Shown here: positions 7,996 to 16,440 of the stretch, one piece after another
Layout: every line of letters starts with the position of its first letter
Numbering within the stretch: position 1 is the stretch's first letter
Notes under the pieces: model-generated
What the model was told of the DNA's origin: nothing
The model's input: only the letters and a program-made list of their open reading frames with translations
The model's database searches: none
Made by a program: the position numbers and the translations under genes
DNA from: an uncultured Eubacterium sp.
GTDB taxonomy: Bacteria; Bacillota; Clostridia; Lachnospirales; Lachnospiraceae
Reading direction: 5' to 3'
NCBI GenBank assembly: GCA_910584645.1
Contig: CAJUAU010000018.1
Span: forward strand, 1-58,715
Length of the DNA stretch: 58,715 bases

Positions 7996-8163
7996 AAAGA
8001 TAAAATGGGCAAATTGGTAATTTAACTGAAAACAATATTGAATTATATGGTGTGCTGATTCATTTCCACACCATGTTTGTGCATTACCTGGCCGGGGCGT
8101 CACAGGCAATGCCGGCATCGGATATTTTTAATGAAGGGACGCCTCAGAATGGAGAGTATCTCA

Positions 8164-11100
8164 ATGAAATATGGGAAAAAACAAATAGCATGGTTCATGA
8201 GTATGTTGATGGTGCTAATGCTTATTTCTCCTATGGGTACAACGATCAGTTTTGCCCGAAAGAAGAATGTAAAACTCAAAAAGATAGTACTAAACCATTC
8301 AACATATAAACTGCAAAAAGGAAAGAGTTTAAAACTTAAGGCTTCCTTTAAGCCTAAAAAGACAACACAGAAAAAGGTTGTCTGGAAAAGCAGTAAAAAG
8401 AAGATTGCCAAAGTATCTAAAAAAGGTGTGGTCAAGGGGCTGAAGATTGGAAAGGCAACGATCACGGCAAAGGTAAAAGGTACGAAGAAAAAAGCGACTT
8501 GTAAGATTCAGGTTGTGAATAAAGTGGACAAAAAAAATGTTACGGACACGCCGTCTATACATAACGATCCCGTACCCCAGCCCCAGCCGCCGTCAGACAA
8601 TCCTGCTGTTCCGCAGAATACGCCACAGGCGTCTTCCCTGCCGCCAGGACCGCCGGCTTCAACTCCTAAATATGACAGGCCAGATGTGCCGGCGCCATCG
8701 GTTCAGTTCATTGATCTGACAGCAGAGGGAGCTTACCAGAATGAATCGCCTTCTGGTGCCAGCATTGTAAACAATCCGGATGGTTCCATTACGGTTACGT
8801 TTTCACAGCAGTATGCGGCGCTGAATTTCTTCCTGCCGGATAATGCACAGAATTATTACAGCAATTATAAGTCTGTCGTTGTTACATATACAAGTGAGGG
8901 CGGAGATCTCGGTCATGCATTGTATGATACACAGATGGCAGGACCTGCAGATCCGAATGCCGGCAAACACCCGGACTGGAGCAGCCAGATCAAAGCGTCA
9001 AAGGAAGAGCAGACATTAATTTTAAAAGTTTCTGATGATTGTGAGGGAGGATGTATCCGGGGATTCCAGATCTTCAATCCGAATCCGCTGGAAGAAGGCA
9101 AATCGATTACTATAACAATAAAATCTCTTGTCTTCAGTGACAAAGAAAATCCGTCAGCGGAAGATCTGAAACCAATTGAGTCACCGATGCCTACAGAACC
9201 GGGGACTACAATAAGTCCGTCGGCTTCACCATCTGTACCGACATCAGGGCCAGGAGTTACACCAACTAAGAGTCCAGATTCAACGACAAAACCAGGAACG
9301 ACACCAACCAAGAAACCAGATTCAACGACAAAACCAGGGGGATCTTCGGCAGCTCCATCACAAAAACCGAATGATCCTGGGGCGACAGCAGCGCCTGTAT
9401 TCAATTTTGAATTAACAAAAGAGGGAGCGATTCATAACGAGTCTAAAAACGGTGCGACCATTGTCAACAATCCCGATGGTTCTGTCACAGTAACTTTCCT
9501 CAATCAGTTTGCGGCGCTGAATTTCTTTTTGCCGGATCTTACCAAAGGGGATTATAAATCTGTTATCCTGACTTATACAAGTGAGGGCGGAGATCTTGGC
9601 CATGCGCTGTATGATATAGATGCAGTGGGAATCTCAAATACCAATGCAGGTAAACATCCGAACTGGGGCAAACAGGTCGTAGAGTCAAAGACGGAAAAGA
9701 CACTTATCTTTAAGGTGACAAATGAATGTAAAGGTGGGGTTATCCGTGGCTTCCAGATCTTTAATCCGAATGAACTGACTGGGGGAAAGACCATTAAGAT
9801 TACGATTAAATCACTGGTATTCAGCGATAAAGAAGATCCAAAACCAGAGGATTTAAATCCGACCCCGACCCCGACTGCCACACCAAAACCAACACCAACC
9901 CCTACACCGAAACCAATCGTGACAAGAGAACCGGGTCCTCTGGGGATTACCAGTCCAGGGGCAGAGGGAGACGATGTTGTATGGGATTGTATCACTTTTG
10001 GATCCTATTACCAGAGCCTGTATGAGCCCAAACAGCCTCCTCAGAGTCCGGTAGATAATACAGAATATAAGGATTCGGATGGAACCAGCATGATGTATGC
10101 GGGTGGTAAATATTATAAGAAAGAGCCCATTAAATGGCGTGTATTGTCAGTGGATGGAAACGATGCCCTTATCGTGGCAGACCAGAATCTGGATACCCAG
10201 CCCTTCCATAATCAGAATTGCAGCGAAATATCCTGGGAAGGCAGCAGCATCCGTCAATGGCTGAATAATGATTTTTATTCAACTGCATTTATTGAAGAAG
10301 AGCAGAATGCTATTTTGCCAACTGCCGTTTCGACAGAAGATAACCCACAGTACGGTACGGCAAACGGAGCGGATACCACGGACAAATTATATTTGCTCTC
10401 AGCAGAAGAGGTACGCAATAAGAACTATGGATTTGCGATGTATCACGAGAAGGATTCCAAAACGAGGCAGGTAAAAAATACCGCATATGCCGGTGCCAAA
10501 GGCGCATGGGCAGACGCTGCCGGAAACGGCTGGTGGTGGCAGAGGTCACTGGGAAGCTTCCCATTTAATGCAGTATATACTGGAAGCGAGGGTGTTGTAG
10601 ACTGCTCTGGATATATTGTGGTCAATGGGGGAGGCGGTGTCCGTCCTGCAATGCACCTGAACCTGCTTTCTGCTTCTTGGAAAACGGCGGGGCAGGTGAG
10701 GATTACCTCGGCCTCAGAACTGGAACCGACACCAACGCCGACAGAGAGCCCAGTGAAGAAAGTTTCTTTATCTGAGGTAGTGATAGACAGCAAATGTGGT
10801 TCCTACGACCTGGATAGTGATACCATCCGAGTGAATGACACACAAACGGGTATTAATGACACAACATTTATGCATTTACCGATTCCTGTTACGGTGGCTC
10901 CCGGACAGAAGCTGAAAGTAACGGTATCAGGAACTTCCTGGGGAACAGCTGACTTTAGGATCTGGACGGTTCCTCAGGGCGGAGAAACATCAGGGAGTTT
11001 TGTTCAAAATAGCTCTATCTTCCTAGATCCGACTGTGAATGCAGACAATTCTTTTACAGGAACGGCGGAACTAATTGCCAAGGACAAGGAATGTAACCGT

Positions 11101-11202
11101 ATTACATTAAAGGCATTGAATGGCACTAAAATTAAAAATCTAGTCATATCAGAGATTAAAGTGGAGCTTGTGCCGCTGGAAACATCGGCGGCTTCACCAT
11201 AA
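8164..11202 (+). CDS. large secreted multidomain protein: Ig-like, duplicated module, DUF6273-like
   Basis: 1,012 aa. The start at 8164 is taken because GGAG lies inside the ATG at 8149. Layout: signal peptide (about 1-31); a Lys-rich Big_2-like Ig domain (about 37-119); a proline linker; two near-identical beta-rich modules (about 181-328 and 413-557) sharing blocks such as TYTSEGGDLGHALYD; a Thr/Pro/Lys linker with repeated STTKPG units; a Pro-Thr linker; a DUF6273-like domain (about 603-835) with SSIRQWLNNDFY; and a last beta-sandwich (about 866-1003). No LPXTG motif or membrane anchor is visible, so it is probably released or held non-covalently. The duplicated modules may bind carbohydrate. 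It is divergent from the GH98 gene and followed by a strong hairpin. Confidence 0.85.
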   Translation: MKYGKKQIAWFMSMLMVLMLISPMGTTISFARKKNVKLKKIVLNHSTYKLQKGKSLKLKASFKPKKTTQKKVVWKSSKKKIAKVSKKGVVKGLKIGKATITAKVKGTKKKATCKIQVVNKVDKKNVTDTPSIHNDPVPQPQPPSDNPAVPQNTPQASSLPPGPPASTPKYDRPDVPAPSVQFIDLTAEGAYQNESPSGASIVNNPDGSITVTFSQQYAALNFFLPDNAQNYYSNYKSVVVTYTSEGGDLGHALYDTQMAGPADPNAGKHPDWSSQIKASKEEQTLILKVSDDCEGGCIRGFQIFNPNPLEEGKSITITIKSLVFSDKENPSAEDLKPIESPMPTEPGTTISPSASPSVPTSGPGVTPTKSPDSTTKPGTTPTKKPDSTTKPGGSSAAPSQKPNDPGATAAPVFNFELTKEGAIHNESKNGATIVNNPDGSVTVTFLNQFAALNFFLPDLTKGDYKSVILTYTSEGGDLGHALYDIDAVGISNTNAGKHPNWGKQVVESKTEKTLIFKVTNECKGGVIRGFQIFNPNELTGGKTIKITIKSLVFSDKEDPKPEDLNPTPTPTATPKPTPTPTPKPIVTREPGPLGITSPGAEGDDVVWDCITFGSYYQSLYEPKQPPQSPVDNTEYKDSDGTSMMYAGGKYYKKEPIKWRVLSVDGNDALIVADQNLDTQPFHNQNCSEISWEGSSIRQWLNNDFYSTAFIEEEQNAILPTAVSTEDNPQYGTANGADTTDKLYLLSAEEVRNKNYGFAMYHEKDSKTRQVKNTAYAGAKGAWADAAGNGWWWQRSLGSFPFNAVYTGSEGVVDCSGYIVVNGGGGVRPAMHLNLLSASWKTAGQVRITSASELEPTPTPTESPVKKVSLSEVVIDSKCGSYDLDSDTIRVNDTQTGINDTTFMHLPIPVTVAPGQKLKVTVSGTSWGTADFRIWTVPQGGETSGSFVQNSSIFLDPTVNADNSFTGTAELIAKDKECNRITLKALNGTKIKNLVISEIKVELVPLETSAASP

Positions 11203-11226
11203 AATGATCGGATGAAAGAATAGTAT

Positions 11227-11268
11227 GGGGGTGCTGCACCGGGAGACCGGTGCAGCACCCCCATTTTG
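11227..11268 (+). terminator. strong 16-bp hairpin, weak T-run
   Basis: A perfect 16-bp GC-rich stem (11227-11242 with 11247-11262) around a GAGA tetraloop. Only ATTTT follows, so termination may be inefficient, or the hairpin may protect the mRNA end. Confidence 0.65.
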
Positions 11269-11318
11269 GGCAAAGGCATGATGCCTGCGGCTGAATTGGC
11301 ACTTTAATTCATGTTATG

Positions 11319-11347
11319 TTGTCTCTTTTATATGAATGTGTTATAAT
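11319..11347 (+). promoter_or_regulatory. near-consensus sigma-A promoter
   Basis: TTGTCT (11319-11324), 17 bp, then TATAAT (11342-11347), 50 nt before the start codon at 11398. Confidence 0.75.
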
Positions 11348-11397
11348 TTCAATGTATCATAAACCAATCATTATTTTTATGAAAGGAAAGGAACAGT

Positions 11398-12348
11398 ATG
11401 ATGAAATCAAAGGGAATGAAACTGGCAGCTATTTGTCTGACTGGAGCCTTTGTGGCAGGCTCTGTATACAGTCCAGTCAGCGCGGCCAAAAAGGTAACGA
11501 TCAAAGGGAAGAAAAAAGTGTCTATGAAGGTGGGGGCAAAGAAGCAGTTCAAAGCGAATCAGAAGGTGAAATGGACGGTCAAGGGTAAGAGCATCGCGAT
11601 CGTAAAAGGGAAGAATGCAAAGGCAGTGACTGTTCAGGCAAAAAAGAAAGGTTCTTCTACCCTGACGGCAAAGAAGGGAAAGAAGAAAGCAGTAGTCAGG
11701 ATCCAGGTAACGAATAAGGGTGTGGATCAGAATAAGAACAACACAAACAACAACACAAACACTGACACTAACACCAATACCAATAATACTGCAAATATTA
11801 CGGATATGACCCTGCTGACAGATATTACTTTCTATAAGGTGACAAACGTAAATGGAAATAATATTACAATGCTTTCTGCGGACAACAAAGAGTATACCAC
11901 GACGGTGAAAGCGGACATTCCGATCATGAAGGATTCCGAGATCATAACGGCAGATTCTATCAAAGCAGGAGAGTATTTTAGATGCAGTTCTTTTACATAT
12001 AACAATGGTAAAGAAAATGTGACTGCCTATGCGGGAATTGTCATTTCTGAAAGCATTTATCAAATGATCATGGAATACCGGAATAATGGAAATGCAAAAT
12101 ATACGAAAAACGTGGCTACATTCTATATTGTTGGTAAACATGGCAGTGCAGTTGATCTGGCATGTTATCAGGGCGGTCCCAAATATACGGAAGTACTTAT
12201 TGATGAGGATACGGTTACCACTGTGAATGGTGTAAAAGACAAAGATGCGGGCGACAGGCTTCAGATCGGACAGCGTGTTCTTTTTGAGTATGGATGGGAA
12301 GATCCACAGGGACATTTTATTAATTCAAAATCTTTGGTTGTTTATTAA
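11398..12348 (+). CDS. secreted protein with Lys-rich Ig-like domain and Asn/Thr linker
   Basis: 316 aa. The signal peptide ends near VSAAKK (about residue 30). A very basic Big_2-like domain (about 31-106) is followed by a low-complexity Asn/Thr linker (about 110-135, NNTNTDTNTN) and a C-terminal beta-rich domain of about 180 aa that I do not recognise. AAGGAA lies 6-9 nt before the ATG ATG pair. It has its own promoter and terminator, so it is monocistronic. The basic Ig domain resembles that of the 8164 protein, and Lys tracts could bind acidic wall polymers (inference). Confidence 0.8.
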   Translation: MMKSKGMKLAAICLTGAFVAGSVYSPVSAAKKVTIKGKKKVSMKVGAKKQFKANQKVKWTVKGKSIAIVKGKNAKAVTVQAKKKGSSTLTAKKGKKKAVVRIQVTNKGVDQNKNNTNNNTNTDTNTNTNNTANITDMTLLTDITFYKVTNVNGNNITMLSADNKEYTTTVKADIPIMKDSEIITADSIKAGEYFRCSSFTYNNGKENVTAYAGIVISESIYQMIMEYRNNGNAKYTKNVATFYIVGKHGSAVDLACYQGGPKYTEVLIDEDTVTTVNGVKDKDAGDRLQIGQRVLFEYGWEDPQGHFINSKSLVVY

Positions 12349-12390
12349 GAATAATTTAATATGTGCTTAGAACTGTACAGAAATATTTGT

Positions 12391-12426
12391 AAAAATCCCA
12401 GATTTTTCGGAATCTGGGATTTTTTG
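12391..12426 (+). terminator. Rho-independent terminator
   Basis: The stem AAATCCCAGATT/AATCTGGGATTT (arms about 12392-12404 and 12411-12423) is followed by continuous T to 12426. Confidence 0.9.
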
Positions 12427-12543
12427 GAGTTTTCATGATAAAAAGTGGGGGAGTTGCATATCAAAATAGCAATTCTGGTATAAAAAAACAAAAAATTTAA
12501 ATTATAACAAGTTTACCACAACATTACTTGTAACTTGTAAACC

Positions 12544-12572
12544 TTTACTTTCCGGCGTATTTCTGCTAAAAT
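12544..12572 (+). promoter_or_regulatory. extended -10 promoter with upstream tandem heptamers
   Basis: TTTACT (12544-12549), 17 bp, then TAAAAT (12567-12572) with an upstream TG. Just before the -35 lie two tandem CTTGTAA heptamers (12527-12540) and an inverted ACAAGT at about 12507. They could be a regulator site. Confidence 0.5.
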
Positions 12573-12609
12573 GAAGGTCAATTAGCGCCCTAGGCAGGAG
12601 GTATCTTTT

Positions 12610-13527
12610 ATGAATGATAAAACTTTTGATAAGGCAAGAAAATACATGTATCGAAATGCAAGACCGCTTGATCTGGCGCGTTTTCAATATCATTTTGAAT
12701 CCGGCAGCAAAGAAGCGGTGATGAATGTGTTGTCTTATTATCAAAATGAAGACGGTGGTTTTGGACATGCGGTGGAAGCGGACTGCTGGAATCCCAATTC
12801 CATACCGCTGCATTCCAATGTGGCAGGCAGTATTATATGTGAAATGGATTTTGAGAATGCCAGCCATCCGGTTATCCAGGGGCTTCTGAAATGGTATGGA
12901 AGTGGTGTGCATTTCAACGGTAGATCCTGGGCGGTAACGGTGGAAAGTAATAATGCTTATCCCCATGCTCCGTGGTGGCATACGGATAGTGTCAGCAGAT
13001 GTCACACGGACTATAACGGGACCGCTCAGATTGCCGGATTTATTGTCCGCTATGCAGAACCAGACAGTGATCTTTTTCGGCTCGGCGTGCGTATCGCAAA
13101 TGAAGCAGCCTCTGCCCTGTCACCGGAAGAGATCATGGATGAGCACACCTGCGTCAGTTATATGAGGATGGCGGAGTTGTTCGAGAAGGCAGAAGCAACA
13201 GACTATATTCCTTATGATGAATTAAAGAAAAAAATACACAAGTCCGTGAATAAACTTATCGTTTATGATACATCGAAATGGGGAGGTTATGTGTGCCGTC
13301 CGTCTTGTTTTATTCAGTCAAAAGACAGTGAGTATTATCCAGACCATAAAGATATATCGGACTATGAATGTGAATATATGAAGAATACCCAGCTGGAAGA
13401 TGGTTCCTGGGATATTACCTGGTGCTGGGAGGACTTTCCCGAGGAATGGGCAATCAGTAAAAACTGGTGGAAAGGCCAGGTTATCATTGAAAAGCTGCTT
13501 TATCTGAAAGGATTGGGAGTGATCTAA
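12610..13527 (+). CDS. alpha/alpha-toroid (prenyltransferase/squalene-cyclase-like) protein
   Basis: 305 aa with the look of a terpenoid-cyclase or protein-prenyltransferase toroid. The repeats YYQNEDGGFGHAVE (about 45-58) and NTQLEDGSWDITW (about 259-271) are QW-type repeats where a polar-GG/GS-W/F motif joins helices. No DxDD cyclase motif is visible and there is no signal peptide, so it is probably a cytosolic non-cyclase homologue. AGGAGG lies about 8 nt before the ATG. It stands alone between its own promoter and the two-component system. Activity cannot be assigned. Confidence 0.7.
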   Translation: MNDKTFDKARKYMYRNARPLDLARFQYHFESGSKEAVMNVLSYYQNEDGGFGHAVEADCWNPNSIPLHSNVAGSIICEMDFENASHPVIQGLLKWYGSGVHFNGRSWAVTVESNNAYPHAPWWHTDSVSRCHTDYNGTAQIAGFIVRYAEPDSDLFRLGVRIANEAASALSPEEIMDEHTCVSYMRMAELFEKAEATDYIPYDELKKKIHKSVNKLIVYDTSKWGGYVCRPSCFIQSKDSEYYPDHKDISDYECEYMKNTQLEDGSWDITWCWEDFPEEWAISKNWWKGQVIIEKLLYLKGLGVI

Positions 13528-13606
13528 ATTTTAGTTCACTCCTATTCTAATGACTTTTGTTAGCTATTTTATAATATAAACCGGAATTTATGAAAGGTGA
13601 TTGAAA

Positions 13607-14287
13607 ATGAAATACGATTGTTTAATTATAGATGATGAGAGGCTGCTTGCAGACAGTACGGCGGAATATTTTAACCTTTTTGGCGTGAAAACTGCGATTG
13701 CATACAGTGTTTCAGACTGCAGGGATTTTTTCATAGAAAATAAGGCGGAGCTGCTTCTGCTGGATATAAATCTTGGTGATGGCAGCGGTTTTGAGCTGTG
13801 CAAAGAACTCCGGGAAACTACAGATATTCCTATCCTGTTTATCTCTGCGCGGACAAGTGATGATGATAAAATTATTGCCCTGAGCATTGGCGGCGATGAT
13901 TATATTCAAAAACCCTGCTCTCTCAGTGTTTTGCTGGCAAAGGTCAAAGCAGTACTCAAACGCTATGGGAGCAGGGAGACAGTAAAATATGACAGCGGAC
14001 GTTTGGTAGTGGATTTTAATGCGAGGCAGGTTTTAGTTGATGGAACTCCAGTAAAACTGACCTCTCTTGAATTTAAGCTGCTGGCTTATCTGATACAAAA
14101 CGAAGGACGGATGATCCCGAAGCAGGAGCTATTTGAAAAAGTCTGGGAGGATAAGTATACAGGCGATGGAACGCTGAATGTGCATATCCGCAGATTACGC
14201 AAGGCAATTGAACGGGAACCGGGGAATCCTGAGTATATTATTACAGTCTGGGGCGACGGCTACCAGTTTATCGGAGGGAATCAATGA
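13607..14287 (+). CDS. OmpR-family response regulator
   Basis: 226 aa: an N-terminal receiver domain (phospho-acceptor D in LLLLDINLGDG, about residue 51) and a C-terminal winged helix (about 128-225) with the signature NVHIRRLRKAIE. ATG 13607 is preferred because GGTGA lies 7-8 nt upstream; TTG 13601 is a possible alternative. The gene overlaps the following kinase by 4 nt, so the two are coupled. The ABC transporter genes are the likely target, given the phased TTAAG repeats at 15599-15636. Confidence 0.93.
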   Translation: MKYDCLIIDDERLLADSTAEYFNLFGVKTAIAYSVSDCRDFFIENKAELLLLDINLGDGSGFELCKELRETTDIPILFISARTSDDDKIIALSIGGDDYIQKPCSLSVLLAKVKAVLKRYGSRETVKYDSGRLVVDFNARQVLVDGTPVKLTSLEFKLLAYLIQNEGRMIPKQELFEKVWEDKYTGDGTLNVHIRRLRKAIEREPGNPEYIITVWGDGYQFIGGNQ

Positions 14288-15543
14288 AAACTCGTATTTT
14301 TTTCTGTGGAATGGTGACTGTTTTTATCATAGAGCTTGCTGTACTCCTACTTTTTTCCCTTTCCAAAACAGAGGATCGACAGGATACAGTGGCGGTTAAC
14401 GAAATAGTACAGACAGTGCGGAGCAGTTGGGATTTCCTTGAGGATCATGTTAATCCCACAGCTATGGATTATGTTGTGATTGATTTGGATGGTACCGTTT
14501 TGTATAAAACGAGATCGGGACTGAGTGAGAGCCTGAATACGGCAGTCAGACATAAAGACACCATTCTTGATATTGAAATAGAAGGATCAATGGTTGGAAA
14601 ACTTATCCTTTATAATAACGACGCGCTGATTTTCCGATCTGAAAAGCAGAGTGTCATTTTTACTGTTATAGCAGCATTGTTTTTGAATTGTGGAATTTGT
14701 GCCGGATATTTTTTCTATATACATCATGTGGTAATCCGGCCTTTTCGGAAATTGAAAAAATTTGCGGAGCGTGTTGCAGACGGAAATCTGGACATCCCGC
14801 TGGAAATGGACCGGAAAAATCTGTTCGGTGCATTTACCGAAAGTTTTGATATTATGCGCTCGGAACTGAAAAAAGCGCGGATCGCCGAGGCGCGGGCAAA
14901 TGCGGATAAAAAGGAGCTGGTGGCGAAACTGTCCCATGATATCAAAACACCGGTTGCAAGTATTAAAGCTGCCTCGGAGGTGGGATCAGCGCTGGCGGAG
15001 GATGAAAAAAGCAGGGGTAATTATGAGCAGATCATCCAAAAGGCAGATCAGATCAACACGCTGGTTACCAATCTGTTTTCGGCTACGTTAGAAGAACTTC
15101 AGGAACTTTCCGTGATGCCGATCGATATGAAAAGCGCAGAACTGCGGGAATTGCTGGAAAATGCCGATTATCTGAACAGAGCCAGGCAGCCTGATATTCC
15201 CGGCTGCATGCTTTTTGCGGACAGGCTTCGTCTGCAGCAGGTGTTTGACAATATCTTTGCCAATTCTTATAAATATGCCGGCACAAATATCAATGTATCG
15301 GTAAGCGCGGAGGACTGCTTTCTTGTTGTTTCTATAGAGGATTGCGGTGGAGGCGTCAAGGAATCAGAACTGCCGCTTCTAAAAGAGAAATTTAAGCGCG
15401 GAAGTAACACAAAGGATATCGAAGGCGCAGGACTGGGATTATATATTTCTGATTATTGTATGAAAAAGATGAATGGACGGCTGGATATTGAAAACGGAAC
15501 ATCTGGACTGCGGGTAACGGTCTGGATCCCGATGAGGGATTGA
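14284..15543 (+). CDS. sensor histidine kinase
   Basis: 419 aa. Two membrane helices (about 4-24 and 122-147) flank an extracellular domain of about 100 residues. A HAMP-like linker follows. Phospho-acceptor H is in KLSHDIKTP (about residue 218). The ATPase domain has the N-box NIFANSYKYAG, G1 DCGGGV and G2 GAGLGLYI. It partners the response regulator at 13607. The periplasmic-type sensor domain differs from short intramembrane BceS-type kinases, so it probably senses its ligand outside the membrane and not only through the transporter (inference). Confidence 0.93.
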   Translation: MKTRIFFCGMVTVFIIELAVLLLFSLSKTEDRQDTVAVNEIVQTVRSSWDFLEDHVNPTAMDYVVIDLDGTVLYKTRSGLSESLNTAVRHKDTILDIEIEGSMVGKLILYNNDALIFRSEKQSVIFTVIAALFLNCGICAGYFFYIHHVVIRPFRKLKKFAERVADGNLDIPLEMDRKNLFGAFTESFDIMRSELKKARIAEARANADKKELVAKLSHDIKTPVASIKAASEVGSALAEDEKSRGNYEQIIQKADQINTLVTNLFSATLEELQELSVMPIDMKSAELRELLENADYLNRARQPDIPGCMLFADRLRLQQVFDNIFANSYKYAGTNINVSVSAEDCFLVVSIEDCGGGVKESELPLLKEKFKRGSNTKDIEGAGLGLYISDYCMKKMNGRLDIENGTSGLRVTVWIPMRD

Positions 15544-15598
15544 ATTTAGTAAGTGCATCTGCGAATCCGAGAGGTCCTGCCAAGCGGGACGTTCGTGG

Positions 15599-15653
15599 TT
15601 TAAGAAATATTTAAGGATTGCCTAAAGACCGTTAAGATTTAAAAATGTAAAAT
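15599..15653 (+). promoter_or_regulatory. phased direct repeats and promoter of the ABC transporter
   Basis: TTAAG occurs at 15600, 15611 and 15632, and a related CTAAAG at 15622, giving about 10-11 bp spacing, one helical turn each. A -10-like TAAAAT sits at 15648-15653 with no good -35. This is the classical arrangement for activation by an OmpR-family regulator, probably the one at 13607. Confidence 0.55.
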
Positions 15654-15680
15654 AGAACGTGTAAAAAGGAGGGCCGTCCA

Positions 15681-16439
15681 ATGAATGATATTTTGTTAAA
15701 AACTGAAAAATTAAGCAAATCCTTTTCAAACAGCGGCACCTTGCAGCATGTTTTGAGGAATATTGACTTACAGCTGTATAAAGGTGATTTTACTGTTATC
15801 ATGGGGGCGAGCGGTGCAGGGAAATCTACGCTTCTGTATGCCTTGTCAGGAATGGATACGCCTACTCTCGGCAGGATTACTTTTGGAGAAAAAGTTATTT
15901 CTGACTTTGATTCCGATGAGCTTGCTGTGTTTCGCCGTGACCATTGTGGTTTTGTGTTCCAGCAGATTTATCTGATCGACAGCATGAGCGTTATGGACAA
16001 TGTGCTTGCCGCGGGGCTTCTCGTAAGTAAAGAAAAAAATGAACTTGTTGCCAGGGCAAAAGAATTGTTTGGGGCAGTAGGTATTTCCGAAGAAACACAA
16101 AAGAAATTCCCGACACAGATCTCTGGGGGCGAGGCCCAGCGGGTGGGAATTGTCCGGGCTCTGATCAACAGCCCTGAAATTCTCTTTGCCGATGAACCCA
16201 CCGGTGCCCTGAATTCCCAGACGGGACTTGATGTTTTAGATACTCTTACAAGCTTTAATGAGCAGGAGCAGAGCGTAGTTATGGTAACACATGATATGCG
16301 CTCTGCACGCCGCGGCAACCGTATCCTCTACTTAAAGGATGGTGTTATTTTAGGTGAATGTAATCTGGGAAAATATTCCCGCGGCGACATCCAGAGGCAT
16401 GAAAAGCTTTCCGCATTTTTGAAAGATATGGGGTGGTAG
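15681..16439 (+). CDS. ABC transporter ATP-binding protein (MacB/BceA type)
   Basis: 252 aa. Walker A GASGAGKS (42-49), Q-loop in FQQIYLIDS, signature ISGGE, Walker B ILFADEPTG and the H-loop MVTHD are all intact. It belongs to the LolD/BceA/MacB branch that pairs with FtsX-type permeases. It ends 1 nt before the permease start. AGGAGGG lies 8 nt before its ATG. With the two-component genes just upstream it fits an antimicrobial-peptide or envelope-stress exporter; the substrate is unknown. Confidence 0.92.
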   Translation: MNDILLKTEKLSKSFSNSGTLQHVLRNIDLQLYKGDFTVIMGASGAGKSTLLYALSGMDTPTLGRITFGEKVISDFDSDELAVFRRDHCGFVFQQIYLIDSMSVMDNVLAAGLLVSKEKNELVARAKELFGAVGISEETQKKFPTQISGGEAQRVGIVRALINSPEILFADEPTGALNSQTGLDVLDTLTSFNEQEQSVVMVTHDMRSARRGNRILYLKDGVILGECNLGKYSRGDIQRHEKLSAFLKDMGW

Positions 16440-16440
16440 T

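Noticed and set aside
8052..8309. 85-codon frame at the start of the multidomain gene
   Set aside because: It ends in another frame within the signal-peptide region of the clear gene starting at 8164.
9280..9400. Repeated DNA in the secreted protein, considered as CRISPR-like or VNTR
   Set aside because: These are in-frame codon repeats of a Thr/Pro/Lys linker; the spacing is irregular and there are no spacers.
11407..12315. 302-codon minus-strand frame across the Lys-rich secreted protein
   Set aside because: Long Cys/His/Ile-rich antisense frame produced by Lys and Asn codons; no start signal.
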